DNA of 7,099 nt from Streptosporangiaceae bacterium (lineage in GTDB: Bacteria > Actinomycetota > Actinomycetes > Streptosporangiales > Streptosporangiaceae), in contig JASHSZ010000337.1 in NCBI GenBank assembly GCA_030040815.1, positions 1 through 7,099 of the forward strand, in the 5' to 3' direction. The notes beneath the pieces were generated by a model that was not told the origin of the DNA, made no database searches, and was given only the letters and a program-made list of their open reading frames with translations. The position numbers and the translations under genes are program-made. Shown one piece after another: positions 1-4,893 of the stretch; position 1 is the stretch's first letter, and every line of letters begins with the position of its first letter.

Positions 1-446
1 TCGCCGTCCGATGACTGAATGTCGGTCACTGAGTAGCCAACGCTGCTCGCGTCGCCAGACCAGGTGTCGTCACCGTAGTCACAGGCCACGTTGCCAGTCG
101 GAACCGAGGTAATGGTTGAGGAGATGGGTGAATATGATACCGGTGGTGGTTCAGACGTCGGCGCGCTCGACGGTGTCGGACCCGCTCGGGAGGGTGCAGG
201 CGATGCAGCGCCAGATGGCTGGGGCGTCAGCGCGAACCAGTATCCCGGACCGGACTGGCTCGCATAATTGGACGACTTGAGCGCGGCCGCTGCGCGTGTG
301 GCGGAATAGTGGCCCAGTTCAGCTGCCTGAGTAGTCGGTGTCACCGCCGTTGCAAAAAAATATGCTCCCGAGCCGAGGACAAGACAAAGCGTCGCTGCCG
401 CCGCGAGCTTCGGCTCCGAAATCCTTCGCCGAGCTCGCTTACCCAT
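1..446 (-). CDS. Membrane-anchored or secreted Pro/Ser-rich protein, C-terminus beyond the window
   Basis: The frame starts at ATG 446-444 and stays open for 148 codons to the left edge, so the C-terminus is missing. A GCGGGGA stretch (about 458-452) lies just upstream of the ATG and can serve as ribosome-binding site. The N-terminus has a basic head (MGKRARRR), a hydrophobic segment at about residues 13-35 (KLAAAATLCLVLGSG onward) and then a small-residue stretch, so it is either a signal-anchor or a cleaved signal peptide. Residues about 72-105 form a Pro/Ser/Ala/Thr-rich linker typical of exported actinobacterial proteins. From about residue 115 a new domain seems to begin (NVACDYGDDTWSG), with one cysteine visible. 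I recognise no family. The function is unknown and the location is inferred to be extracytoplasmic. Third-position G/C bias is weaker than in the other genes here. Confidence 0.72.
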   Translation of the reverse strand, partial: MGKRARRRISEPKLAAAATLCLVLGSGAYFFATAVTPTTQAAELGHYSATRAAAALKSSNYASQSGPGYWFALTPQPSGAASPAPSRAGPTPSSAPTSEPPPVSYSPISSTITSVPTGNVACDYGDDTWSGDASSVGYSVTDIQSSDG

Positions 447-573
447 CCATATCCCCGCCGGCAAGCGTGCCGCAGCGGGCCATCCGAGACCGACCGCCCT
501 CGTGCCGTGCTTGACGGCAGAACGGGCCGAAGGCGTCCGGGCCGCCGATGTCGGCGGCTGCGGTGAGCAGCAT
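439..573 (-). CDS. Possible 44-codon leader ORF overlapping the start of the secreted-protein gene
   Basis: The frame opens with ATG 573-571 and ends at TAA 441-439, overlapping the next start as ATGGATGGGTAA, an arrangement seen in translationally coupled genes. The first 17 or so codons (MLLTAAADIGGPDAFGPFC) have almost exclusively G/C third positions. The second half (RQARHEGGRSRMARCG onward) loses that bias. There is no good ribosome-binding site before the ATG and no family match that I recognise. It could be a leader peptide, a decayed gene remnant or chance. Confidence 0.2.
   Translation of the reverse strand: MLLTAAADIGGPDAFGPFCRQARHEGGRSRMARCGTLAGGDMDG
541..558. repeat. 18-bp inverted repeat, 8-bp arms
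   Basis: GCCGCCGA (541-548) and TCGGCGGC (551-558) are perfect reverse complements separated by TG. It lies about 95 bp upstream of the secreted-protein start. It could be a protein-binding palindrome or a small hairpin. In such GC-rich DNA chance is possible, and it also falls inside the doubtful 44-codon frame. Confidence 0.4.
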
Positions 574-837
574 GGCCTGCACAGACGCAGAGACTATGCC
601 TCTTATCGCGGTCTGGCTGCGTGGTTAGCGTAAGTTTCACTCGCGTTGGTCATTTGCCCGCCTCGCAAATAGCCGCAAGGCCGCGCAGACGGTCAATGGA
701 ACAAGGCAGAAGCTTCGGCTCGGGCCCTGCGGCGGACCTGGCCCAGGGCGCTTGCCGGGCAGCTGGCTCCGGCGCGTGCCAGGGGCCGGACGATCGGGCT
801 CCGGCCAGGTCGACAACCGACGTGCTAGCCATCCGGG

Positions 838-873
838 CCGACAACGGAGCGGACTGCGGCATAGCCTGACGAG
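838..873 (+). promoter_or_regulatory. Probable leaderless promoter of the peroxiredoxin gene
   Basis: TAGCCT (862-867) fits the TANNNT -10 pattern and lies 6 nt before the GTG start at 874. CCGACA (838-843) is a fair -35 match at 18-nt spacing. Transcription would begin at or next to the start codon, which fits the lack of a properly spaced Shine-Dalgarno sequence. Confidence 0.45.
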
Positions 874-1362
874 GTGGCAAAGACTCCCGAGATCGGCCAG
901 GTACCCCCTGACTTCACGCTGCCCGGCATCGAGCTGACCGGATCGGAGGTCAGCACTTCCGAGTACACCCTGTCGCAGCAGCGTGGTCAGCCGATCGTGC
1001 TGGCGTTCTATCCCGGCGACAACACTCCCGTGTGCACCAACCAGCTGTGCTCCTACACCTCTAACCTGGACGGCTTCACCGGGTTCGGTGCTCGGGTGTG
1101 GGCGATCAGCCCGCAGGGCCTCGAGAGCCACGAGCGGTTCGCCCGCGAGCACCAGCTCGCCTTCCCGCTGCTCGCCGACGAGGGCCTTGTCGTCAGCCGG
1201 CACTACGGCATCACGCTGCTTGGCGCCGGGGTGCGCCGGTCGGTGTTCGTCATCGACGCCGACGGGGTCCTGCGCTGGAAGCACGTCACACTCGTCGGCC
1301 TCACGTTCCCGTCGGCCGACGTAATCTCCGCCCAGCTCGCCGCCCTGGCCAAGCTCGGCTGA
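874..1362 (+). CDS. Thiol peroxiredoxin, PrxQ/BCP-like (AhpC/TSA fold)
   Basis: A 162-residue cytoplasmic thiol peroxidase that would reduce hydrogen peroxide or organic hydroperoxides with electrons from thioredoxin or a similar donor. The thioredoxin-fold core is clear: VPPDFTLPGI near the N-terminus, then IVLAFYPGDNTPVCTNQLCS, where Cys54 is the peroxidatic cysteine in the family's P-x(3)-T/V-x-C setting. Cys59, five residues later, matches the resolving cysteine of PrxQ/BCP enzymes. Arg121/Arg122 before SVFVIDADG fits the conserved active-site arginine. Length is usual for the family. The GTG at 874 is the first possible start after an in-frame TAG at 862-864, and MAKTPEIGQVPPDF is a natural N-terminus. 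The gene overlaps the next one by a single base (TGATG), so both are probably one transcript and translationally coupled. Confidence 0.93.
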   Translation: MAKTPEIGQVPPDFTLPGIELTGSEVSTSEYTLSQQRGQPIVLAFYPGDNTPVCTNQLCSYTSNLDGFTGFGARVWAISPQGLESHERFAREHQLAFPLLADEGLVVSRHYGITLLGAGVRRSVFVIDADGVLRWKHVTLVGLTFPSADVISAQLAALAKLG

Positions 1363-2363
1363 TGCGTATCCTCATCATCGGCGGCACGGCGTTCGTCGGC
1401 CGCCACATCACGCAGGCGGCGCTGGACGCCGGACACCAGGTCACGCTGTTCCACCGCGGCAAGACGGGCGCCGAACTGTTCCCGCAGGCCACGCACCTCA
1501 CGGGCGACCGCGACCAGGACCTGTCCGAGCTGGCCGGCCGGTGGTTCGACGCCACGATCGACGTCTGCGGGTTCTTCCCCCGCCAAGTGCGCTCGCTCGC
1601 CGCCGCGCTCGACGGCCGCGGCGGTCGGTATGTCTTCATCTCGAGCCTGTCGGCCTACAGCGCCGCCGTGCCGCCTCACTTCGACGAGACCGCGCCGCTC
1701 GCCGAGATCTCCGATCCCGAGGCGACGGAGATAACCGTCGAGAACTACGGCGGCCTGAAGGTCGCGTGCGAGCAAGCCGCGACTCAGCTGTTCGGGCCGG
1801 ACACCACCATCATCCGGCCGACGTACGTCATCGGCCCGTACGACCGGAGCTACCGGTTCATCTACTGGGTGGACAGGCTGGCGCGGGGCGGCACGGTGCT
1901 CGCGCCCGGCGATCCGGACGATCCGATCCAGCTCATCGACGCCCGGGACCAGGCGAGCTGGATCGTGTCGCTGCTGGAGCGATCCATCACGGGAACGTTT
2001 CACACCGCGAGCCCTGCGCCGCCGTTCGGCTTCGGCGAGATGCTGGCGGAGATCGCGGCCGAGGTTGCACCGGCGGGCACCGAACTGGTCTGGGTCGACA
2101 GTCGGTTCCTGGTGGCCGAGGGAGTCGACGGCAATGCCCTGCCGCTGTGGGCCGAGGGCGATAGCGAGAGCGCCAACCTGAGCGCCGCGAGTCCGGCGGC
2201 CGCCTTCGCGGCTGGCCTGAGCCCGCGGCCCCTGCGGCAGACCGTGGCCGACATCCGGGCTGCGGATCCCGCACCCGTCAGGTCGGGCGCCCGGCTGGCG
2301 CCGGATCGTGAGGCCGAGCTGCTGGCCGGCTGGGCGGCGAGCGCCGGGTCGCGCCAGCACTGA
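1362..2363 (+). CDS. NAD(P)-dependent epimerase/dehydratase-family (extended SDR) protein
   Basis: A 333-residue protein with a Rossmann-fold N-terminus, MRILIIGGTAFVGRH, carrying the glycine-rich dinucleotide-binding motif. Residues VFISSLSAYS (91-100) hold the usual SDR serine strand, and Tyr129-x3-Lys133 (YGGLK) is the catalytic YxxxK pair. The segment IIRPTYVIGPYD follows as in sugar-nucleotide epimerases and related reductases, and the C-terminal substrate-binding half ends in an ordinary helix-rich tail. The family acts on nucleotide sugars or similar carbonyl/hydroxyl substrates; the real substrate cannot be told. The ATG at 1362 shares its A with the peroxiredoxin stop, so the frame's upstream extension inside the peroxiredoxin gene is not translated. 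No strong Shine-Dalgarno is seen, so coupling to the upstream gene is likely. A strong hairpin follows the stop. Confidence 0.88.
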   Translation: MRILIIGGTAFVGRHITQAALDAGHQVTLFHRGKTGAELFPQATHLTGDRDQDLSELAGRWFDATIDVCGFFPRQVRSLAAALDGRGGRYVFISSLSAYSAAVPPHFDETAPLAEISDPEATEITVENYGGLKVACEQAATQLFGPDTTIIRPTYVIGPYDRSYRFIYWVDRLARGGTVLAPGDPDDPIQLIDARDQASWIVSLLERSITGTFHTASPAPPFGFGEMLAEIAAEVAPAGTELVWVDSRFLVAEGVDGNALPLWAEGDSESANLSAASPAAAFAAGLSPRPLRQTVADIRAADPAPVRSGARLAPDREAELLAGWAASAGSRQH

Positions 2364-2371
2364 CAGAGCGA

Positions 2372-2409
2372 GCCGGTGGCAGCTGCTCGCTCCGCAGCCT
2401 GCCACCGGC
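2372..2409. terminator. Long hairpin between convergent genes, probable bidirectional terminator
   Basis: GCCGGTGGCAG (2372-2382) pairs perfectly with CTGCCACCGGC (2399-2409). The loop continues the stem with CTGC (2383-2386) to GCAG (2394-2397), leaving one bulged C and a 7-nt loop, 15 bp in all. It starts 8 nt after the SDR stop and about 40 nt beyond the yceI stop. There is no U-tract on either strand, as is common for actinobacterial terminators. Confidence 0.7.
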
Positions 2410-2450
2410 CCTCACCGCATGGCCATCAAAGAGATGGACCCGACCCGAGG

Positions 2451-3011
2451 TCAGGCTCGGACAGCCTCGATCTCCAGCTGCAGCTGGACCTTCTCCGCCA
2501 CCACGACGCCGCCATTGGCCAGCGGCGCGTTGAAGCTGACGTTGAAGTCGCTCCGGTTGATCTCACCGGTCGCGGTGAAGCCAGCCCGGTAGCCGCCGTA
2601 GGGGTCGGGACCGAATCCGTTGAGCTCCAGCCGCAGCGGCACGCTCCTGGTGACGCCCTTGAGGGTCAGGTCTCCGTCCAGCACGTACTCGCCGTCTTCG
2701 AGCCGGACGCCCCGCGACGTGTAGGTCATGGTGGGGTAGGTCTCGACCTCGAAGAAGTCGGCCGACCTGATGTGGTTGTCCCGCTGCTCCTGGCCGGTGT
2801 CGATGGAGCTGAGGTCGATCTCAGCATGGACCGAGGACTGCAGCGGGTCCGGTGCCGTGACCAGCTCGCCGCCGAACCTCGTGAAGCGGCCGCGGACCTT
2901 GCTGACCATCATGTGCCGGACCGAGAAGCCCACCTCGGAGTGGACCGGGTCGATCTGCCAGGTTGCTGCCTCGTAGCCCGGAATAGCGGTCTCCGTGGTC
3001 TGTGCCGTCAA
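2451..3011 (-). CDS. YceI-family lipid-binding protein
   Basis: A 186-residue YceI-domain protein. The family forms a lipocalin-like beta barrel that binds isoprenoid chains or other amphiphiles. No signal peptide is present, so this actinobacterial form is likely cytoplasmic. Family landmarks in order: IDPVHSEVGFSVRHMMVSKV (20-39), EQRDNHIRSADFFEVETYP (75-93), DGDLTLKGVTRSVPL (112-126), RAGFTATGEINRSDFNV (142-158) and a last beta strand KVQLQLEIEAV. The start chosen is TTG 3011, preceded at 8 nt by GGGAG (3024-3020); it yields MTAQTTETAIPGYEAATW, a normal family N-terminus. GTG 3020 overlaps the ribosome-binding site, and an ATG at 3071 would translate the promoter and operator. The gene is divergent from a MarR gene and shares its control region, so it is a likely MarR target. 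Confidence 0.92.
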   Translation of the reverse strand: MTAQTTETAIPGYEAATWQIDPVHSEVGFSVRHMMVSKVRGRFTRFGGELVTAPDPLQSSVHAEIDLSSIDTGQEQRDNHIRSADFFEVETYPTMTYTSRGVRLEDGEYVLDGDLTLKGVTRSVPLRLELNGFGPDPYGGYRAGFTATGEINRSDFNVSFNAPLANGGVVVAEKVQLQLEIEAVRA

Positions 3012-3060
3012 TGTGATCACTCCCGATGCGTGAACTATGTGTGCCTGTGCGAGAAGAGCT

Positions 3061-3075
3061 TTGTTGAACACTCAA
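3061..3075. promoter_or_regulatory. Candidate MarR operator, copy 1
   Basis: TTGTTGAACACTCAA contains the inverted repeat TTGA-N4-TCAA (3064-3075). It matches the box at 3100-3114 at 12 of 15 positions and lies over the predicted yceI transcription start. Binding by the divergent MarR protein is inferred from position and the usual autoregulation of that family. Confidence 0.5.
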
Positions 3076-3078
3076 TTT

Positions 3079-3106
3079 GTTATCACGGCCATGAACTGGT
3101 TGTCAA
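3079..3106 (-). promoter_or_regulatory. Promoter of the yceI gene
   Basis: On the minus strand TTGACA (3106-3101) is a perfect -35 box, followed after 16 nt by GATAAC (3084-3079), a 4/6 match to the -10 consensus. The start point would be near 3072, giving a leader of about 60 nt before the TTG start. Both copies of the operator-like box touch this promoter: one overlaps the -35, the other the start point. Confidence 0.6.
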
Positions 3107-3114
3107 ACGCTCAA
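3100..3114. promoter_or_regulatory. Candidate MarR operator, copy 2
   Basis: TTGTCAAACGCTCAA repeats the box at 3061-3075 with three mismatches, 39 bp away in the same orientation. Together with flanking bases it has GTTG (3099-3102) and CAAC (3112-3115) as dyad arms. It covers the yceI -35 box (minus) and the upstream part of the marR promoter (plus), so occupancy could silence both genes. Confidence 0.5.
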
Positions 3115-3131
3115 CTACCTGCTATGCCAGC

Positions 3132-3144
3132 TATACTCCTGGTT
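3132..3144 (+). promoter_or_regulatory. -10 region of a leaderless marR promoter
   Basis: TATACT (3132-3137) is a 5/6 match to the -10 consensus and ends 7 nt before the GTG start at 3145, placing the transcription start at the start codon. No good -35 is seen at 17-nt spacing. A second possibility is TTGTCA (3100-3105) with TATGCC (3123-3128), 17-nt spacer, starting about 10 nt upstream of the GTG. Confidence 0.5.
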
Positions 3145-3666
3145 GTGACGGGGGATTCCGAGGTCCGGTGGCTTTCCGCCGACGAGCAGCGCATCTGGCG
3201 GGCGTTCCTGGTCGGCGTGTTCACGCTCCTGCCGACCGTGGAAGGCCAGCTGAGCCGGGAGTCGGGGATACCGTTCGGCTACTACGAGATCCTGGTGCGG
3301 CTGTCGGAGGCGCCTGATCGCTCGATGCGGATGAGCCAGCTCGCCGAGGCGTCGACCTCCAGCAAGAGCCGACTGTCACACGCCGTTGCCCGGCTGGAGG
3401 AACGTGGCTGGGTCGAACGGCTCGACTGCGAAGCCGACCGCCGCGGCCAGATTGCCCGGCTCACCGACACCGGGTTCGCCGCGCTCGCCGCGGCCGCGCC
3501 ATCACACGTCGAGCAGGTCCGGCGGTCGTTGTTCGACCGGATCACCCCGGAGCAAGCCAGCCAGCTCCACGCGATCATGACTGCTGTCGCCGCGGCCGGG
3601 GTAGCCGATGGCGAGTCCGCCAGCTGCCCCCTGGAGTGCGACGCCGGGGCCGACGAGATCTGCTGA
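3145..3666 (+). CDS. MarR-family transcriptional regulator with cysteine-bearing C-terminal tail
   Basis: A 173-residue winged-helix DNA-binding protein, expected to act as a dimer. Helices around IWRAFLVGVFTLLPTVEGQL (17-36) form the start of the dimer region. YYEILVRLSEAPDRSMRMSQ leads into the helix-turn-helix, with recognition helix around SSKSRLSHAVARLEERGWVE (72-91), and DRRGQIARLTDTG (98-110) is the wing with its usual Asp-Arg. The end MTAVAAAGVADGESASCPLE is followed by a short tail with Cys161, Cys165 and Cys173; Cys95 lies before the wing. Thiol sensing is possible but unproved. GTG 3145 is chosen because a -10 box sits 7 nt upstream and no ribosome-binding site supports the earlier in-frame ATGs (3091, 3124). 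Probably represses itself and yceI. Its last 165 bp overlap the STAS gene on the other strand. Confidence 0.92.
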   Translation: MTGDSEVRWLSADEQRIWRAFLVGVFTLLPTVEGQLSRESGIPFGYYEILVRLSEAPDRSMRMSQLAEASTSSKSRLSHAVARLEERGWVERLDCEADRRGQIARLTDTGFAALAAAAPSHVEQVRRSLFDRITPEQASQLHAIMTAVAAAGVADGESASCPLECDAGADEIC

Positions 3667-4047
3667 CGGCGGCGCCATGACGGCGCCGGCCCGGGCACCG
3701 GCTACCGCGTGGGCCGGGCGGGCCGGCAGCGTGAGGCCGAGCCGGTCTAGCATCGCCTGCAGTTCGCCGCCAACACCACGGACGCGCGCGACCACGCCGT
3801 GTGCGGCCAGGCACCGGAAGGCCGCCGCCAGCGTGCGGGCTCCGGCCTCATCGACGCCGATCAGGGCAGTCACGTCGAAGGCGGCCGATCGTACCGCGCT
3901 GCGGCAGATCTGGTCCGTGCACGCGGCGAGGTCTTCCACGCTGTCCAGGTCGAGCCGCCCAGACAGCGTCACGGCGAGCCGCCTCCCGGTGCGCTGTCTG
4001 CTCACGACAAACTGGCCGTCCGTACACAGGGCAGGCTCATGAGGCAT
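3502..4047 (-). CDS. STAS-domain protein, anti-sigma-factor-antagonist-like
   Basis: A 181-residue frame whose residues about 20-105 look like a STAS domain: RRLAVTLSGRLDLDSVEDLA (22-41), the central strand AAFDVTALIGVDEAGARTLA (55-74), and AAHGVVARVRGVGGELQAML then DRLGL (81-105). Such proteins bind anti-sigma kinases of the RsbW/SpoIIAB type in partner switching, and are switched by phosphorylation of a serine in a D-S-S-G-like motif. Here that motif reads D66-E-A-G69, so the serine is missing. ATG 4047 is supported by GGAG (4056-4053) with 5-nt spacing. Residues after about 128 are encoded antisense to the marR 3' end and look like low-complexity Gly/Ala/Pro sequence, so the conserved part may be all that matters, or a stop may have been lost. 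No cognate kinase or sigma gene is in view. Confidence 0.72.
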   Translation of the reverse strand: MPHEPALCTDGQFVVSRQRTGRRLAVTLSGRLDLDSVEDLAACTDQICRSAVRSAAFDVTALIGVDEAGARTLAAAFRCLAAHGVVARVRGVGGELQAMLDRLGLTLPARPAHAVAGARAGAVMAPPSADLVGPGVALQGAAGGLAIGYPGRGDSSHDRVELAGLLRGDPVEQRPPDLLDV

Positions 4048-4052
4048 AACCG

Positions 4053-4056
4053 CTCC
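4053..4056 (-). promoter_or_regulatory. Ribosome-binding site of the STAS gene
   Basis: GGAG on the minus strand, 5 nt before ATG 4047-4045. It decides for this start. Confidence 0.6.
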
Positions 4057-4158
4057 GCAGTTGGCACGCCCTGACCCAGCCAGCCTTAATCGGGGGACGG
4101 GATGCCGTCTTCACTTTTCCCCAGCGGCACCCTGGTTACACCTGTGGGACCGTGGCAG

Positions 4159-4824
4159 TTATCCCTGGTCCTGGTCGGCGAGCTGGGCCGCCATCAGGTC
4201 CGCGATGGCCGCTGGTCCCGGACCTGCGGCTTCGGCCCGCAGGCCGGCGACCACCCCGGCCCGGTCCTGCTCGCTGCGGTTCTGGCTGAGTTTCTGCTTG
4301 GCCTCGACAGAGGCAATCGTGAGCTCGACCCCGACGATCGCCCGAAGCTGACCGTCGATGTACTCCGGCGGGGCGTCGGACACCGCCCAGGGCTGTGCCC
4401 GCACCGACTCGTGTCGCCGGGTCAGCCGCGTGACCACGTCGCGCAGCCAGTCGGCGTCCTGGTGGAACCGCACCGCCCCGGTCAGGTGCACGACCTCGTA
4501 GTTCCAGGTCGGCACGACCCGGCCGTGCCTGGTCTTGCTCTCATACCAGGACGGCGATATGTAAGCCTGCGGTCCGGTCACGATCGCCAGCGCCTCGGCG
4601 CCGGGCGCCGCCGTCTGCCACTGGTCGTTCGCGATCGCGATGTGACCGAGCAGCCGTCCCCAGGCTCCCTCGGCCAGCGCGGTCGGCCGCTCCCAGATCA
4701 CTGGCAGCAGCGTGGCGATGGGCCGGGTGCCGTCGAAGGTAACCAGCGTCGCCGACTGCGCGGCGTCGACGAACTCCGCGATGCGGGCGAGATCGGCAAC
4801 AGCGAAATGTCGTGGTACATACAC
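4159..4824 (-). CDS. FMN-binding negative regulator-like protein, PaiB family
   Basis: A 221-residue protein matching the PaiB family (split-barrel flavin-binding fold), near its usual length. Landmarks: MYVPRHFAVAD at the N-terminus, LLGHIAIANDQWQ (58-70), AYISPSWYESK (87-97), VVPTWNYEVVHLTGAVRF (103-120), and the late signature EAKQKLSQNRSEQDRAGVVA (174-193). The Bacillus subtilis namesake is linked to repression of sporulation and protease genes. The biochemical role in actinomycetes is unclear, and binding of FMN is inferred from the family. GTG 4824 is chosen because MYVPxHF is the conserved family start and a TANNNT box lies 7 nt upstream; the frame stays open much further upstream but only through the divergent promoter and T-box leader. 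A downstream STAS gene follows after 111 bp on the same strand. Confidence 0.92.
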   Translation of the reverse strand: MYVPRHFAVADLARIAEFVDAAQSATLVTFDGTRPIATLLPVIWERPTALAEGAWGRLLGHIAIANDQWQTAAPGAEALAIVTGPQAYISPSWYESKTRHGRVVPTWNYEVVHLTGAVRFHQDADWLRDVVTRLTRRHESVRAQPWAVSDAPPEYIDGQLRAIVGVELTIASVEAKQKLSQNRSEQDRAGVVAGLRAEAAGPGPAAIADLMAAQLADQDQG

Positions 4825-4837
4825 AGCAATGAGCGTA
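4825..4837 (-). promoter_or_regulatory. -10 region of a leaderless paiB-like gene promoter
   Basis: TACGCT (4837-4832, minus strand) fits TANNNT and ends 7 nt before the GTG start at 4824. No Shine-Dalgarno is present and no clear -35 is seen. This suggests transcription starting at the GTG. Confidence 0.4.
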
Positions 4838-4855
4838 GCCGCCCGATAAACCGAG

Positions 4856-4893
4856 TGGACTTGGCCGGCGGGGCGTCGCCTATGCTGGCGGCA
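4856..4893 (+). promoter_or_regulatory. Promoter of the T-box leader and aspS
   Basis: TATGCT (4881-4886) is a good -10 box and would start RNA at about 4893, exactly where Stem I of the T-box begins (4895). The -35 is weak: TGGACT (4856-4861) at 19-nt spacing is the best candidate. Confidence 0.55.

Larger units (their letters stand above)
447..873. other. Long intergenic region between divergent genes
   Basis: There is no convincing protein gene in these 427 bp. Open frames on both strands are short or Arg/Gly-rich with no family resemblance. What can be seen is: the ribosome-binding region of the left gene; a doubtful 44-codon frame on the minus strand (573-439) that runs into that gene's start; an 18-bp inverted repeat at 541-558; two CGACAAC copies at 811-817 and 839-845; and the likely leaderless promoter of the peroxiredoxin gene at its right end. 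The length suggests room for regulation of the left-hand gene or a decayed gene. Confidence 0.6.

Noticed and set aside
621..869. 82-codon plus-strand frame before the peroxiredoxin gene
   Set aside because: Low-complexity composition, no ribosome-binding site and no recognisable motif.
1098..1361. Upstream extension of the SDR frame inside the peroxiredoxin gene
   Set aside because: The product is Arg/Pro-rich with no family resemblance; MRILIIGGTAFVGRH at 1362 is a perfect Rossmann N-terminus.
1203..2405. Long minus-strand frame opposite the SDR gene
   Set aside because: Arg/Gly-rich antisense shadow of a well-supported gene; such frames are common in GC-rich DNA.
3012..3071. ATG start at 3071 for the YceI protein
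   Set aside because: It would translate the predicted transcription start and one operator box, and has no ribosome-binding site; the TTG at 3011 has GGGAG at 8 nt.
3037..3144. Earlier ATG starts for MarR (3037, 3091, 3124)
   Set aside because: No ribosome-binding sites and the sequence is promoter/operator; GTG 3145 has a -10 box 7 nt upstream.
2376..3317. Long plus-strand frame opposite yceI
   Set aside because: Antisense shadow; the YceI motifs on the minus strand are unambiguous.
4048..4158. Sigma-B-type promoter or terminator between the PaiB-like and STAS genes
   Set aside because: No convincing -35/-10 pair or stable hairpin could be identified on the minus strand.
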